Shown: piece by piece, positions 7,474 through 14,755 of the stretch
Numbering within the stretch: the first letter of the stretch is position 1
Layout of the letters: the number at the start of each line of letters is the position of its first letter
Source: Thalassobacillus sp. CUG 92003
Lineage (GTDB): Bacteria > Bacillota > Bacilli > Bacillales > Halobacillaceae
DNA: 64,000 nucleotides
Assembly: GCF_013618635.1 (NCBI RefSeq)
Contig: NZ_JABLSJ010000003.1
Span: 248,001 to 312,000, forward strand
Direction of reading: 5' to 3'
Position numbers and translations under genes: made by a program
The notes under the pieces: model-generated
What the model was told of the DNA's origin: nothing
What the model saw: only the letters and a program-made list of their open reading frames with translations
Databases searched by the model: none

Positions 7474-8688
7474 ATGAGCAAGCTTTCGAGCATTCGTCAT
7501 GATAAAACGCAAATTGACCTTGTCCGCATGCGTCAATACCGCTTAGGGCGCGTCCGGGAACAATTGAAGAAATTAGGGTATGGGGGCATTGTCATTTTTG
7601 ATCCTGTCAACCTTCGCTACGCAACGGGAAGCCGTAACATGCAAGTATTCATGTTACGAAACCCAGCCCGTTACGTTTTCATCCCTACAGAAGGACCTGT
7701 CACCCTATTTGATTTCCCTAACTGCGAACATCTATCAGAAGGCATTGAAACCATCGATGAAGTGAGGGAAGCCATAACATTATCTTATGTCGCTTCAGGA
7801 AATCACCTCTATGACAATGCCAAACAATGGGCGAAAGAAATGGCCGATCTCATGAAACAACACGCTGGCGATAATAAAAAACTTGCCATCGATTATGTCC
7901 CTTCCGTTGGGGCGATCGAACTCGCCAAAGAAGGCATTGATGTCGTGGATGGACAAGAACCAATCGAGCATGCCCGCAGTATTAAAAGCAAACAGGAAAT
8001 CGAAGCCATGAAAATTTCTGTCCGTACAGCAGAAGAGGGCATGATCCGCATGCAACAAGCACTTGAACCGGGGATCACTGAAAACGAACTGTGGTCGTAC
8101 CTCCATCAAACGAACATTGCCCAGGGCGGCGACTACGTGGAAACACGCTTACTCAACTCTGGCAACCGTACTAATCCCTGGTTCCAAGAATGCAGCGACA
8201 AAGTGATCAATGACGGCGAACTAGTTGCGTTCGACACCGATATGAACGGACCTTTCGGCTACTTCACGGACATCAGTCGTACCTTCTATTGCGGAGACGG
8301 AGAACCGACAGATGAACAAAAACGCCTGTACCAAACCGCTTACGAGCAAATTCAATCCAACATTGAATTGTTGAAACCGGGCATGTCTTTCCGGGAATAC
8401 GCAGAAAAAAGCTGGCAGATTCCAGATGAATTTTTCCCTAATCGTTATTTCACTGTCGCACACGGAACAGGTTTGAGCGGTGAATATCCTTATATCGTGT
8501 ATGCGCAAGATTTTGAAGAAAAAGGGTACGATGGCATCATCCAGCCTAATATGGTGCTGTCTGTCGAAAGCTACATTGGTTCACCAGGCGGAAAAGAAGG
8601 CGTCAAACTCGAAGAGCAGCTGCTGGTGACGGAAGATGGAGTAGAAAACTTCTCTGACTTCCCTTTTGAACCCAAACTACTCAAATAA
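7474..8688 (+). CDS. M24-family enzyme resembling DMSP lyase DddP
   Basis: The 404-residue protein has the two-domain creatinase/M24 fold. The stretches NLRYATGSRNMQVF, RNPARYVF, GDYVETRLLNSG and NPWFQE match the DddP branch as I remember it. Putative metal ligands are D254, D256, D266, H330, E365 and E380; their spacing (2, 10, 64, 35, 15) equals that of the published DddP iron ligands as I recall them. However, the position expected for the proposed catalytic Asp (H330+6) is Gly here, so lyase activity is uncertain; a Xaa-Pro-type or novel activity is the alternative. GGGAGGAG decides the start at 7474. Confidence 0.7.
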   Translation: MSKLSSIRHDKTQIDLVRMRQYRLGRVREQLKKLGYGGIVIFDPVNLRYATGSRNMQVFMLRNPARYVFIPTEGPVTLFDFPNCEHLSEGIETIDEVREAITLSYVASGNHLYDNAKQWAKEMADLMKQHAGDNKKLAIDYVPSVGAIELAKEGIDVVDGQEPIEHARSIKSKQEIEAMKISVRTAEEGMIRMQQALEPGITENELWSYLHQTNIAQGGDYVETRLLNSGNRTNPWFQECSDKVINDGELVAFDTDMNGPFGYFTDISRTFYCGDGEPTDEQKRLYQTAYEQIQSNIELLKPGMSFREYAEKSWQIPDEFFPNRYFTVAHGTGLSGEYPYIVYAQDFEEKGYDGIIQPNMVLSVESYIGSPGGKEGVKLEEQLLVTEDGVENFSDFPFEPKLLK

Positions 8689-8697
8689 TTCATTATA

Positions 8698-8736
8698 AAA
8701 AGACCGAACAATTCGCTGAATTGTTTCGGTCTTTTT
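8698..8736. terminator. Strong hairpin terminator
   Basis: AAAAGACCGAACAATTC pairs with GAATTGTTTCGGTCTTTTT (one mismatch), with A-run and T-run flanks. It closes the DddP-like gene and may also stop the convergent VanW-like gene. Confidence 0.85.
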
Positions 8737-8800
8737 GTGTTTTAAGAAAGGCGTTCAATAGCGCTCCTTCCAAAACACGCCGCTTTCCACTGGCGTAAAT

Positions 8801-9727
8801 TTATTGGTTGATCCCTTGAGCGCTGGTGTCCTTTTCCTCAGGGAGTTTATCACTGGCTTCTGGAATGTTCTGCGGGTCAAAATTGATGACGTCGGATGAA
8901 TAAATCGTAATACTCATCTGGCCACCATAAACGTTTGACCGTATTAAAACCGGCTGATTATACTGGTTTTCGAACGTGAAATCAGGGCCGTACCAGCTTA
9001 CCGTGGCATCGCGTCCTGAAGGCACATACGGGACACTTTTACTATGGGAATAGCGTTCCTTAACGTCCAAGCCTGCATTAGCGACAGAATTATACAGGGT
9101 CGATGACACCTGACAAATGCCGCCGCCAATCCCTTCTGTCACTTCACCCTTTACAATGACAGGTGCCTCCTTGTATCCCTTATCCTTTGTTCTTTTTCCA
9201 ACCACCTTATTAAATGAAAATATATCTCCAGGGAACACCACATGACTATCGATCGCCTCTGAAGCAAGATGGATATTGTGGGTCCTTTCTTTATTACTCG
9301 AATTAAAATAGGTCACATAATGACCAATCTGCTTCGTTCGGATATTGGCAAGCATTTCAACGTCCACTTTAGGAGAGATTGCAATTTTCGGAACTTGAAG
9401 GGTACTTGACCCTGTCCCATGTAAGTAGTGATAAAATTTTTCTAAGAACGCTTTCTTATAAACTTTCGAGCCATCCTCTCCAGGTATGATTTCCCCTGAC
9501 TCACCTATTTTGGCATTCAACGGTTTTTGACTAATTTCTTGATTCAGTTCATCGATCAGCTTCTGTGTTTCAGTCTCGTTTACAAACGGCTGCCCGAGGA
9601 ACTCTGCCTCAAACTGTTCCCGATTAACATCAAGGATTTCTTCCCCATCATCGACTATTGTTAAATCATCATCTTGAATAAACAGCTGAAATGCGAGCAA
9701 ATATATAGACAACGTTATAAATTTCAT
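8801..9727 (-). CDS. VanW-domain protein
   Basis: The 308-residue protein has a hydrophobic N-terminus and a C-terminal VanW domain with the diagnostic GGGICQVSSTLYN and YSHSKSVPYVP stretches. VanW proteins occur in some glycopeptide-resistance clusters and, as YoaR-like forms, widely in Bacilli; they are thought to act on or near the cell wall, but no reaction is established. AGGAGGG lies 8 bases before the ATG. The VanRSY-like module is 25 kb away, so a link to it is only a possibility. Confidence 0.85.
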   Translation of the reverse strand: MKFITLSIYLLAFQLFIQDDDLTIVDDGEEILDVNREQFEAEFLGQPFVNETETQKLIDELNQEISQKPLNAKIGESGEIIPGEDGSKVYKKAFLEKFYHYLHGTGSSTLQVPKIAISPKVDVEMLANIRTKQIGHYVTYFNSSNKERTHNIHLASEAIDSHVVFPGDIFSFNKVVGKRTKDKGYKEAPVIVKGEVTEGIGGGICQVSSTLYNSVANAGLDVKERYSHSKSVPYVPSGRDATVSWYGPDFTFENQYNQPVLIRSNVYGGQMSITIYSSDVINFDPQNIPEASDKLPEEKDTSAQGINQ

Positions 9728-9808
9728 ACGTGCGCCCTCCTACTGCTCATTAGTATAAGTAGAAGGAAGGAAATCATGTGAAGGCAATAAATAAAATGCG
9801 TAATCATC

Positions 9809-9838
9809 AAAAAAAATTGGACCCCGATATCGGCGCCC
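9809..9838 (-). terminator. Terminator of the symporter operon
   Basis: On the minus strand a stem built around the palindrome CCGATATCGG, with outer GGG/TCC pairs, is followed by eight T's. It lies about 40 bases past the symporter stop codon. Confidence 0.75.
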
Positions 9839-9875
9839 ATACAACAGGAAAAATATGATAGTCATGCTTAGTGCT

Positions 9876-11444
9876 TTACGCGTCTTTCCTGGCTAACTTT
9901 TCTTCATCACTCACGACACTTTGATCTGTTTCGTTCTTTTGTATATGATAAAAGGTCTCTTGAGTTGATTGGCTGACGTCTGCTTTAAAATAGGGTTCAT
10001 ATGCTTCAACCGGAGGTTTAGGTGTGAAGAAGACAACCATGAACACTCCTACTAAAGAAGCTCCTAAAGCAATTAAAAAAGGATTGGTCGCACTGGCAAA
10101 TTGAGCAGCGATATACGCGAATAGCCCAACGAGCATAGAAACATATGCTGCCGCTCGATTCATGCGCTTCCAATACAATCCCAGGATAACGACTGCGAAA
10201 AATACCGCTCCGAACCCGCCATATACATAAGTGAAGCCCATCGCTAAGAACCAAGGAGGCGTAATCGCACTAACCACAGCAATGACGGCAATCACAAACA
10301 TGCCAATTCTAAGGTTCATATTAAATTTCTTCTCAGTGATTTTCTTTTCGGAAAAAATGTTTAAATAGACGTCGTAGTAAATCGAAGTGGCGCAATGCAG
10401 AAGCATTGAGTTCGCGGAAGACACAGCAGCGGCACATAAAGCTACTAATGTTAACGCCCCAAATAACGGAGGGCTGTACTCCTGGACGATGAGTGGAATG
10501 ATATAATCTGTCGTTCGATCAGCCGGTAAACTCGGCATCAATGTCTTCGCGCCCAATCCCATAATAATTAACGGTATAAAGATGGCTGTTAAAACAAGAA
10601 GCGAACCCATGATTTGCAGAATAGCCACCTTAATATTTTTGGGAGCGAGCATGCGCGTAACCCAGTGCGGAGAAACGATCGAACCGACTGCATTAGACAT
10701 AAAAATAGCAAATAAGGCCCCTAAACCAAATGTCCCAACTGGCGAAATCATGGACCCTTCCGGTATGGCATCTCCTCCGATATTTGTTGGGCTCGTGGTG
10801 GAGGACATCGTATCAATGATGTTCCCCAATCCGCCTGTAGCAGCTAACACAGAAGCTCCACCTAAAATGACACCGATAACGATTAAGGTCGTATTTAATG
10901 TATCTGTTGCTGCAACTGACCAGAATCCTCCGATGCTCGTGAAAAGCAGAAAGATCAAAAATGCGAATATCGCATACTCATATTGAATATTTGTAATCGT
11001 AGAGAATACAATTCCGAAGCCAACCACCTGTAAATGCACAAATAAAAAGTAACCAATAAACATAACAGCGCCAACAATCGTTCGTAAGTGGCTGATCCTC
11101 CTGAATGGTTCAAACCTCAAATGAATGTACTCAGGAAATGTACGGGCCGGCGTTTTGGGACGCCTTATTTTGTAAGCTACGATTGGAAATAAAGCCGTTG
11201 CCAAAAACCAACCGGCTACCCAACCGATGATCGCTGAAACCCCGTTGCTGTATAAATACCCAGGAACCCCCATCACAGAAGCCACACTAACCCATGTGGC
11301 TGTTGTGGTGCCAATCCCTAACATGAGCCCCATGCGATGGCCGCCCGTGGTAAAATCCGACATAGATTCAGCTTGTTTTAAACTTTTTAATGACGCCCAT
11401 ATAACAAAGGCGATATAAAAGCCAAGTACAACTAAGTATACCAT
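9876..11444 (-). CDS. Sodium:solute symporter (SSS family)
   Basis: The 522-residue protein has about 13 hydrophobic segments and the SSS signature region near the N-terminus (DFTTGGHRMGLMLGIGTTTATWVS). The C-terminus is a charged cytoplasmic tail. Substrate cannot be read from sequence. It is preceded by a 49-codon accessory membrane protein and lies in a run with a ketopantoate-reductase-like dehydrogenase and a BKACE enzyme, so an organic acid or carnitine-like compound consumed by those enzymes is the natural guess. Confidence 0.9.
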   Translation of the reverse strand: MVYLVVLGFYIAFVIWASLKSLKQAESMSDFTTGGHRMGLMLGIGTTTATWVSVASVMGVPGYLYSNGVSAIIGWVAGWFLATALFPIVAYKIRRPKTPARTFPEYIHLRFEPFRRISHLRTIVGAVMFIGYFLFVHLQVVGFGIVFSTITNIQYEYAIFAFLIFLLFTSIGGFWSVAATDTLNTTLIVIGVILGGASVLAATGGLGNIIDTMSSTTSPTNIGGDAIPEGSMISPVGTFGLGALFAIFMSNAVGSIVSPHWVTRMLAPKNIKVAILQIMGSLLVLTAIFIPLIIMGLGAKTLMPSLPADRTTDYIIPLIVQEYSPPLFGALTLVALCAAAVSSANSMLLHCATSIYYDVYLNIFSEKKITEKKFNMNLRIGMFVIAVIAVVSAITPPWFLAMGFTYVYGGFGAVFFAVVILGLYWKRMNRAAAYVSMLVGLFAYIAAQFASATNPFLIALGASLVGVFMVVFFTPKPPVEAYEPYFKADVSQSTQETFYHIQKNETDQSVVSDEEKLARKDA

Positions 11445-11450
11445 TCCGCC

Positions 11451-11600
11451 CTACTCCTCCCCTTTTGGATTATAGTGAAACAACTTTCCTGTCGCTCCCC
11501 ATCGTTTCACACCGTGTTTTTCAAGCCGGAAACATAAATATGTGCCGAGTAGCAATCCAAAAATAATCGTAACGAACCAGGTCATTAAGGCAATAACCAT
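11451..11600 (-). CDS. Symporter small accessory protein
   Basis: A 49-codon frame encodes MVIALMTWFVTIIFGLLLG..., a single membrane helix followed by a short basic and aromatic tail (FRLEKHGVKRWG). It ends 6 bases before the symporter start codon, so translation is probably coupled. Small single-helix partners directly upstream of SSS transporters are a recurring arrangement in Bacilli. A GGTGGGG site lies upstream. A second such pair occurs at 58494 in this window. Confidence 0.75.
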   Translation of the reverse strand: MVIALMTWFVTIIFGLLLGTYLCFRLEKHGVKRWGATGKLFHYNPKGEE

Positions 11601-11640
11601 TACATTACCCCACCTTCAATTATTTAATAATCAGAGCAAT

Positions 11641-12687
11641 TCAATTGAATGCGTTTACATTTACATCTAAAAAATTTTGGAATGTGACTATGTTTTTCTC
11701 AAAATCCGGTATTGCTTGCTCTTCTTCTGCTTGTTGGACAAGTTGACAAACTAACTGATTGTACGGCGTTTGCACATTAGAAAATTCACCTTTTTTTACA
11801 ACATGACCGTTAATATAACTGATTTCAGTCCGTTTTCCTTTTTCTAAATCCTGAAGCATGCTTGCTTTCAGATTGGCATGCGGTCCCCAAACTTCATGGT
11901 AAAAATCAAGTTTATCCCAAATCGCATCCTGATCTTTCAATTCTAAAAATTCAAAATTTTTACCTTGCATGTTTTCTAGTTTAATGTGATAAGAATGAGC
12001 GACCTTGATGGTTTCGTCAGCGAGATTAGCGATGATTTTCATTGCATCGGCATGATTCAATACCCTGCCAAATGTACAACCAAGCGCAGCTGACATGCCA
12101 CTGAATGTACTATTCATCAGTAATTTTGACCATCTCACCCCTTGTATGTTTGTCGTGATTTCACAGTGCCCGACAGCATCTAATATCTTTTTGACCATGT
12201 TAATCCGTTCCGTTATGTCGCCATTTAATTCACCGACATCGAAGGCATATTTTTTCATTGTATCGAATTCTGTGGTTAACTTAGACACACCTGGACCAGA
12301 CCAAGCAGCTCCGAAGCCAACAGCACCGCCAACTGTTCGATCTTCACCTACGATTGAGGCAACTTGTTCTTCTGGTATACCGTTTTGCAGGGTGCAAATG
12401 ATGCTTTCTTGATGAAGGAAAGGGAGAATGGCGGTTAGGGAATCTTGGGTGAAAACTTGCTTGGTAAGCAGAAAGACAATGTCATAGACTTCACTATAAT
12501 CATTTGGATGTTTGGCTTTGACTGGAATAGTCGTATCTAAAAATCCTGTGAGTTTCGCTCCATTTTGATTTAATGCATCTACATTTTTGTGATTCACATC
12601 AATTAAATCAACATCATACCCTCCTTTCTGTATTAAAGCTCCGATAATCGTTCCCAAGGACCCCGCTCCTAGAACTGCAATTTTCAT
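11641..12687 (-). CDS. Ketopantoate reductase-family dehydrogenase
   Basis: The 348-residue protein opens with the Rossmann motif MKIAVLGAGSLG, has the LLTKQ and TLQNG stretches of the PanE/ApbA family, and a helical C-terminal domain containing RWSKLLMNS and KGKRTEI, which correspond to family catalytic positions (Lys, Asn, Ser, Glu). Its start overlaps the stop of the BKACE gene by four bases (ATGA), showing translational coupling. In this context it probably oxidises a beta-hydroxy acid to the beta-keto acid used by BKACE rather than making pantoate. Confidence 0.8.
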   Translation of the reverse strand: MKIAVLGAGSLGTIIGALIQKGGYDVDLIDVNHKNVDALNQNGAKLTGFLDTTIPVKAKHPNDYSEVYDIVFLLTKQVFTQDSLTAILPFLHQESIICTLQNGIPEEQVASIVGEDRTVGGAVGFGAAWSGPGVSKLTTEFDTMKKYAFDVGELNGDITERINMVKKILDAVGHCEITTNIQGVRWSKLLMNSTFSGMSAALGCTFGRVLNHADAMKIIANLADETIKVAHSYHIKLENMQGKNFEFLELKDQDAIWDKLDFYHEVWGPHANLKASMLQDLEKGKRTEISYINGHVVKKGEFSNVQTPYNQLVCQLVQQAEEEQAIPDFEKNIVTFQNFLDVNVNAFN

Positions 12688-13529
12688 GCTCTTCGACCTA
12701 CCTTATTCAAGTTACTAGTTTTCAGCTTTAAGATTTCTCTTGCTTCATCAGGCGTAGCGATTTCTCTTCCTAATGTCTGAGCTAATTCAACGATACGCGT
12801 GACAAATTGAGCGTTCGTTTCAGCTAATTCACCTTTGCGGAAGTACACACTGTCTTCCATCCCTACGCGCACATGCCCGCCTAATAGAATACTCATCGTG
12901 TTGATCGTTAATTGATCTTTGCTTGTGCCAATCGCTGACCACGTGGAACCCGCTGGAATACTTTCAGCCATATGCATCAAGTTCTTTGGTGTAGCAGGCA
13001 TACCGCCAGCAACGCCTAAGACAAATTGAAAATGGAACGGTTCATCGATCAGTCCCTTTTTTGCTATCCGCATAGCATTCGAAATCATGCCCACATCGAA
13101 CGCTTCTATTTCAGGCTTTATATTTCTCTGTTGCGTTTCGGCAGCAAGTCTCTCCAAAAAGTCCGGCGTATTATAAAATACACCTGAACCGAAATTCATG
13201 GTCCCTGCATCAAACGTGGCCATTTCCGGATTCAGTTCACACACACGAAGGCGCTCCTCCTCGGTCGGTTCTAACCCCCCTGCCGTTGTTAAATTTAAAA
13301 TGATGTCGCATTTCTCCTGGACCCGATCGATCACTTCCTGGTAAACACTCAGATCCATCGTATTTTCGCCCATTACATCCCTCACGTGTACATGACCAAT
13401 CGCTGCTCCCGCTTTCCATGATTCATAAATGGAATCCGCGATTTCTTCTGGGGTCAAAGGAAGGTTAGGATTATGTTGACGTGTGGCCTGAGCCCCATTA
13501 GGAGCAACTGTAATGATTAACTTTTCCAT
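12684..13529 (-). CDS. Beta-keto acid cleavage enzyme (BKACE, formerly DUF849)
   Basis: The 281-residue protein has the BKACE zinc-site pattern: HVH (GHVHVRD near residue 50) and a C-terminal VRVGMED Glu, plus NLTTAGG, GAGTxNFGSGVF-like and GGMPAT stretches. BKACE enzymes condense a beta-keto acid with acetyl-CoA and split it to acetoacetate and a new CoA ester; substrates include 3-dehydrocarnitine and 3-keto-5-aminohexanoate. GGAGGAG 6 bases upstream selects ATG 13529. First structural gene after the TrmB gene on the same strand. Confidence 0.9.
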   Translation of the reverse strand: MEKLIITVAPNGAQATRQHNPNLPLTPEEIADSIYESWKAGAAIGHVHVRDVMGENTMDLSVYQEVIDRVQEKCDIILNLTTAGGLEPTEEERLRVCELNPEMATFDAGTMNFGSGVFYNTPDFLERLAAETQQRNIKPEIEAFDVGMISNAMRIAKKGLIDEPFHFQFVLGVAGGMPATPKNLMHMAESIPAGSTWSAIGTSKDQLTINTMSILLGGHVRVGMEDSVYFRKGELAETNAQFVTRIVELAQTLGREIATPDEAREILKLKTSNLNKVGRRA

Positions 13530-13592
13530 GTGTATCTCCTCCATATATTTCGATTATAAAAGCGCTTCCAAAATTACCTAGAACTCTATTCA

Positions 13593-14393
13593 TCAAAAAT
13601 CATTAATCAAATTCTCTAAGCTGCGGCCATAATGTTCTGTGATCGTTGACTCAAAATCATTAATGATCCTATTCACATAAATATCATGGCGAATGTAATT
13701 TCGAGTCGTCGATACCATAACAGGATGACTTGACACCACGGAGTGAGGCGCGTCCTCTAAGGAATGAAGCAGAATTGCTTTTCGATTATCAACTACAATC
13801 GAGAATTCGCCGCTATGACGTCCTAATGCCAGTCCTTCTTTGTAGTGCGTAAAACTATCCCAAGGCACATCAGTCTGATCCTCATCAAAAATTAACGTCA
13901 CAATTTTTATGCCGCGTTGGTGCGTTTTAAACAGAAGGTCTTTCAACTCCTCAAATTCTCTATTCCAGCAGCTGATGATAAGCTGTGATTCACATTCTGA
14001 AATTGCAGTTTGCACAACTTCCATAGAAGCGGAATACCCTTCTATTAAAAATAACTCTGACCAATCTACATCACTATTAGCAGAAACCTCGGCAAGCGAA
14101 TCATCAAGAAAATCAAGGTGATTCATAAATGTGTCTTTCTTCGTTTTCAATAGCTCTTTGTAAGGGAGGGGACTGTACCGAACTTGCTTCCCATTATTAC
14201 CTCCCGATACTGTAAACACCAAACCCTGTTCCTTCATCTTCTGAAGAGCCCCATACACCTTTGGAGTCGGGACACCTGATAATTTTGCAATATTATTCCC
14301 ATTCGATGGCTGATGACTTAAAAGCGACACATAAATCTTCGCCTCATACTCAGTCATACCAAATTCCTTCAACGTACGAATAATCTCTTCCAC
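13593..14393 (-). CDS. TrmB-family transcriptional regulator
   Basis: The 266-residue protein has an N-terminal TrmB winged helix (FGMTEYEAKIYVSLLSHQPSNGNNIAKLSGVPTPKVYGAL, about residues 10-50) and a C-terminal effector domain with a phospholipase-D-like fold (LFLIEGYSASMEVVQTAI). TrmB proteins respond to sugars or other metabolites. GTG start after GAGGGG. Two copies of ACTAC-N4-GTAGT lie in its own promoter. It is transcribed ahead of the BKACE gene and probably controls the whole unit. Confidence 0.85.
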   Translation of the reverse strand: MEEIIRTLKEFGMTEYEAKIYVSLLSHQPSNGNNIAKLSGVPTPKVYGALQKMKEQGLVFTVSGGNNGKQVRYSPLPYKELLKTKKDTFMNHLDFLDDSLAEVSANSDVDWSELFLIEGYSASMEVVQTAISECESQLIISCWNREFEELKDLLFKTHQRGIKIVTLIFDEDQTDVPWDSFTHYKEGLALGRHSGEFSIVVDNRKAILLHSLEDAPHSVVSSHPVMVSTTRNYIRHDIYVNRIINDFESTITEHYGRSLENLINDF

Positions 14394-14412
14394 AGTTACC
14401 CCTCATTTACTT

Positions 14413-14475
14413 ACTACGTTGGTAGTATTATGTTTGTTGTCTTACACTTTACTACTTTGGTAGTTATTTTGTCAA
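14413..14475 (-). promoter_or_regulatory. TrmB promoter with two operators
   Basis: On the minus strand TTGACA (14475-14470) and TAAAGT (14451-14446) are 18 bases apart. ACTACTTTGGTAGT (14451-14464) fills the spacer and ACTACGTTGGTAGT (14413-14426) lies downstream; both are 5-bp inverted repeats with a 4-base centre, 38 bases apart. This arrangement fits autorepression. Confidence 0.75.
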
Positions 14476-14510
14476 TGATGTTTTTCCTTAAGCTAGTAAG
14501 CTTTCAAGTT

Positions 14511-14644
14511 GGATCGCCCAAATTGATGTGGGAATCGCCCAAGTTCGGACCACAATCGCCCGAGATAGGAGCAGAACCGCCCAAGCGTGGCTGAATCGCC
14601 CAACAAGAGGTGCAATCCGCCCAAACTCTGGCCGCAATCGCCCA
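14511..14644. repeat. Seven-copy tandem repeat with conserved CGCCCAA core
   Basis: The core (A)ATCGCCCAA or a one-base variant starts at 14513, 14534, 14555, 14576, 14595, 14615 and 14637, i.e. every 19-22 bases, with variable spacers. Both strands are open for about 60 codons, but there is no ribosome binding site and the frame is not kept because the unit length varies. It lies between the TrmB promoter and the terminator of the zinc lipoprotein gene. Confidence 0.75.
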
Positions 14645-14676
14645 ATGGCAACATCATATTTACAAAATCCCACTAC

Positions 14677-14710
14677 AAAACCCCTGGGGATGCACGAACT
14701 CCCAGGGGTT
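14677..14710 (-). terminator. Terminator of the zinc-binding lipoprotein gene
   Basis: AACCCCTGGG and CCCAGGGGTT are perfect complements with a 12-base loop, followed on the minus strand by TTTTG. It lies about 45 bases past the stop codon. Confidence 0.75.
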
Positions 14711-14755
14711 ATATGATCATTATTTAGTTGCCATACCTTCTAACAACATTTTAAC

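Noticed and set aside
7474-8688. Ectoine hydrolase DoeA/EutD
   Set aside because: Same M24 superfamily and attractive in a halophile, but the sequence stretches follow DddP rather than DoeA, and no doeB/doeC/doeD partners are adjacent.
14511-14644. CRISPR array
   Set aside because: Units are only 19-22 bases with a 9-10-base core, far shorter than CRISPR repeats and spacers, and no cas genes are present.
14488-14716. Open frames of about 60 codons on both strands
   Set aside because: They are by-products of the CGCCCAA repeat; no ribosome binding site, and the repeat length changes break any periodic protein frame.
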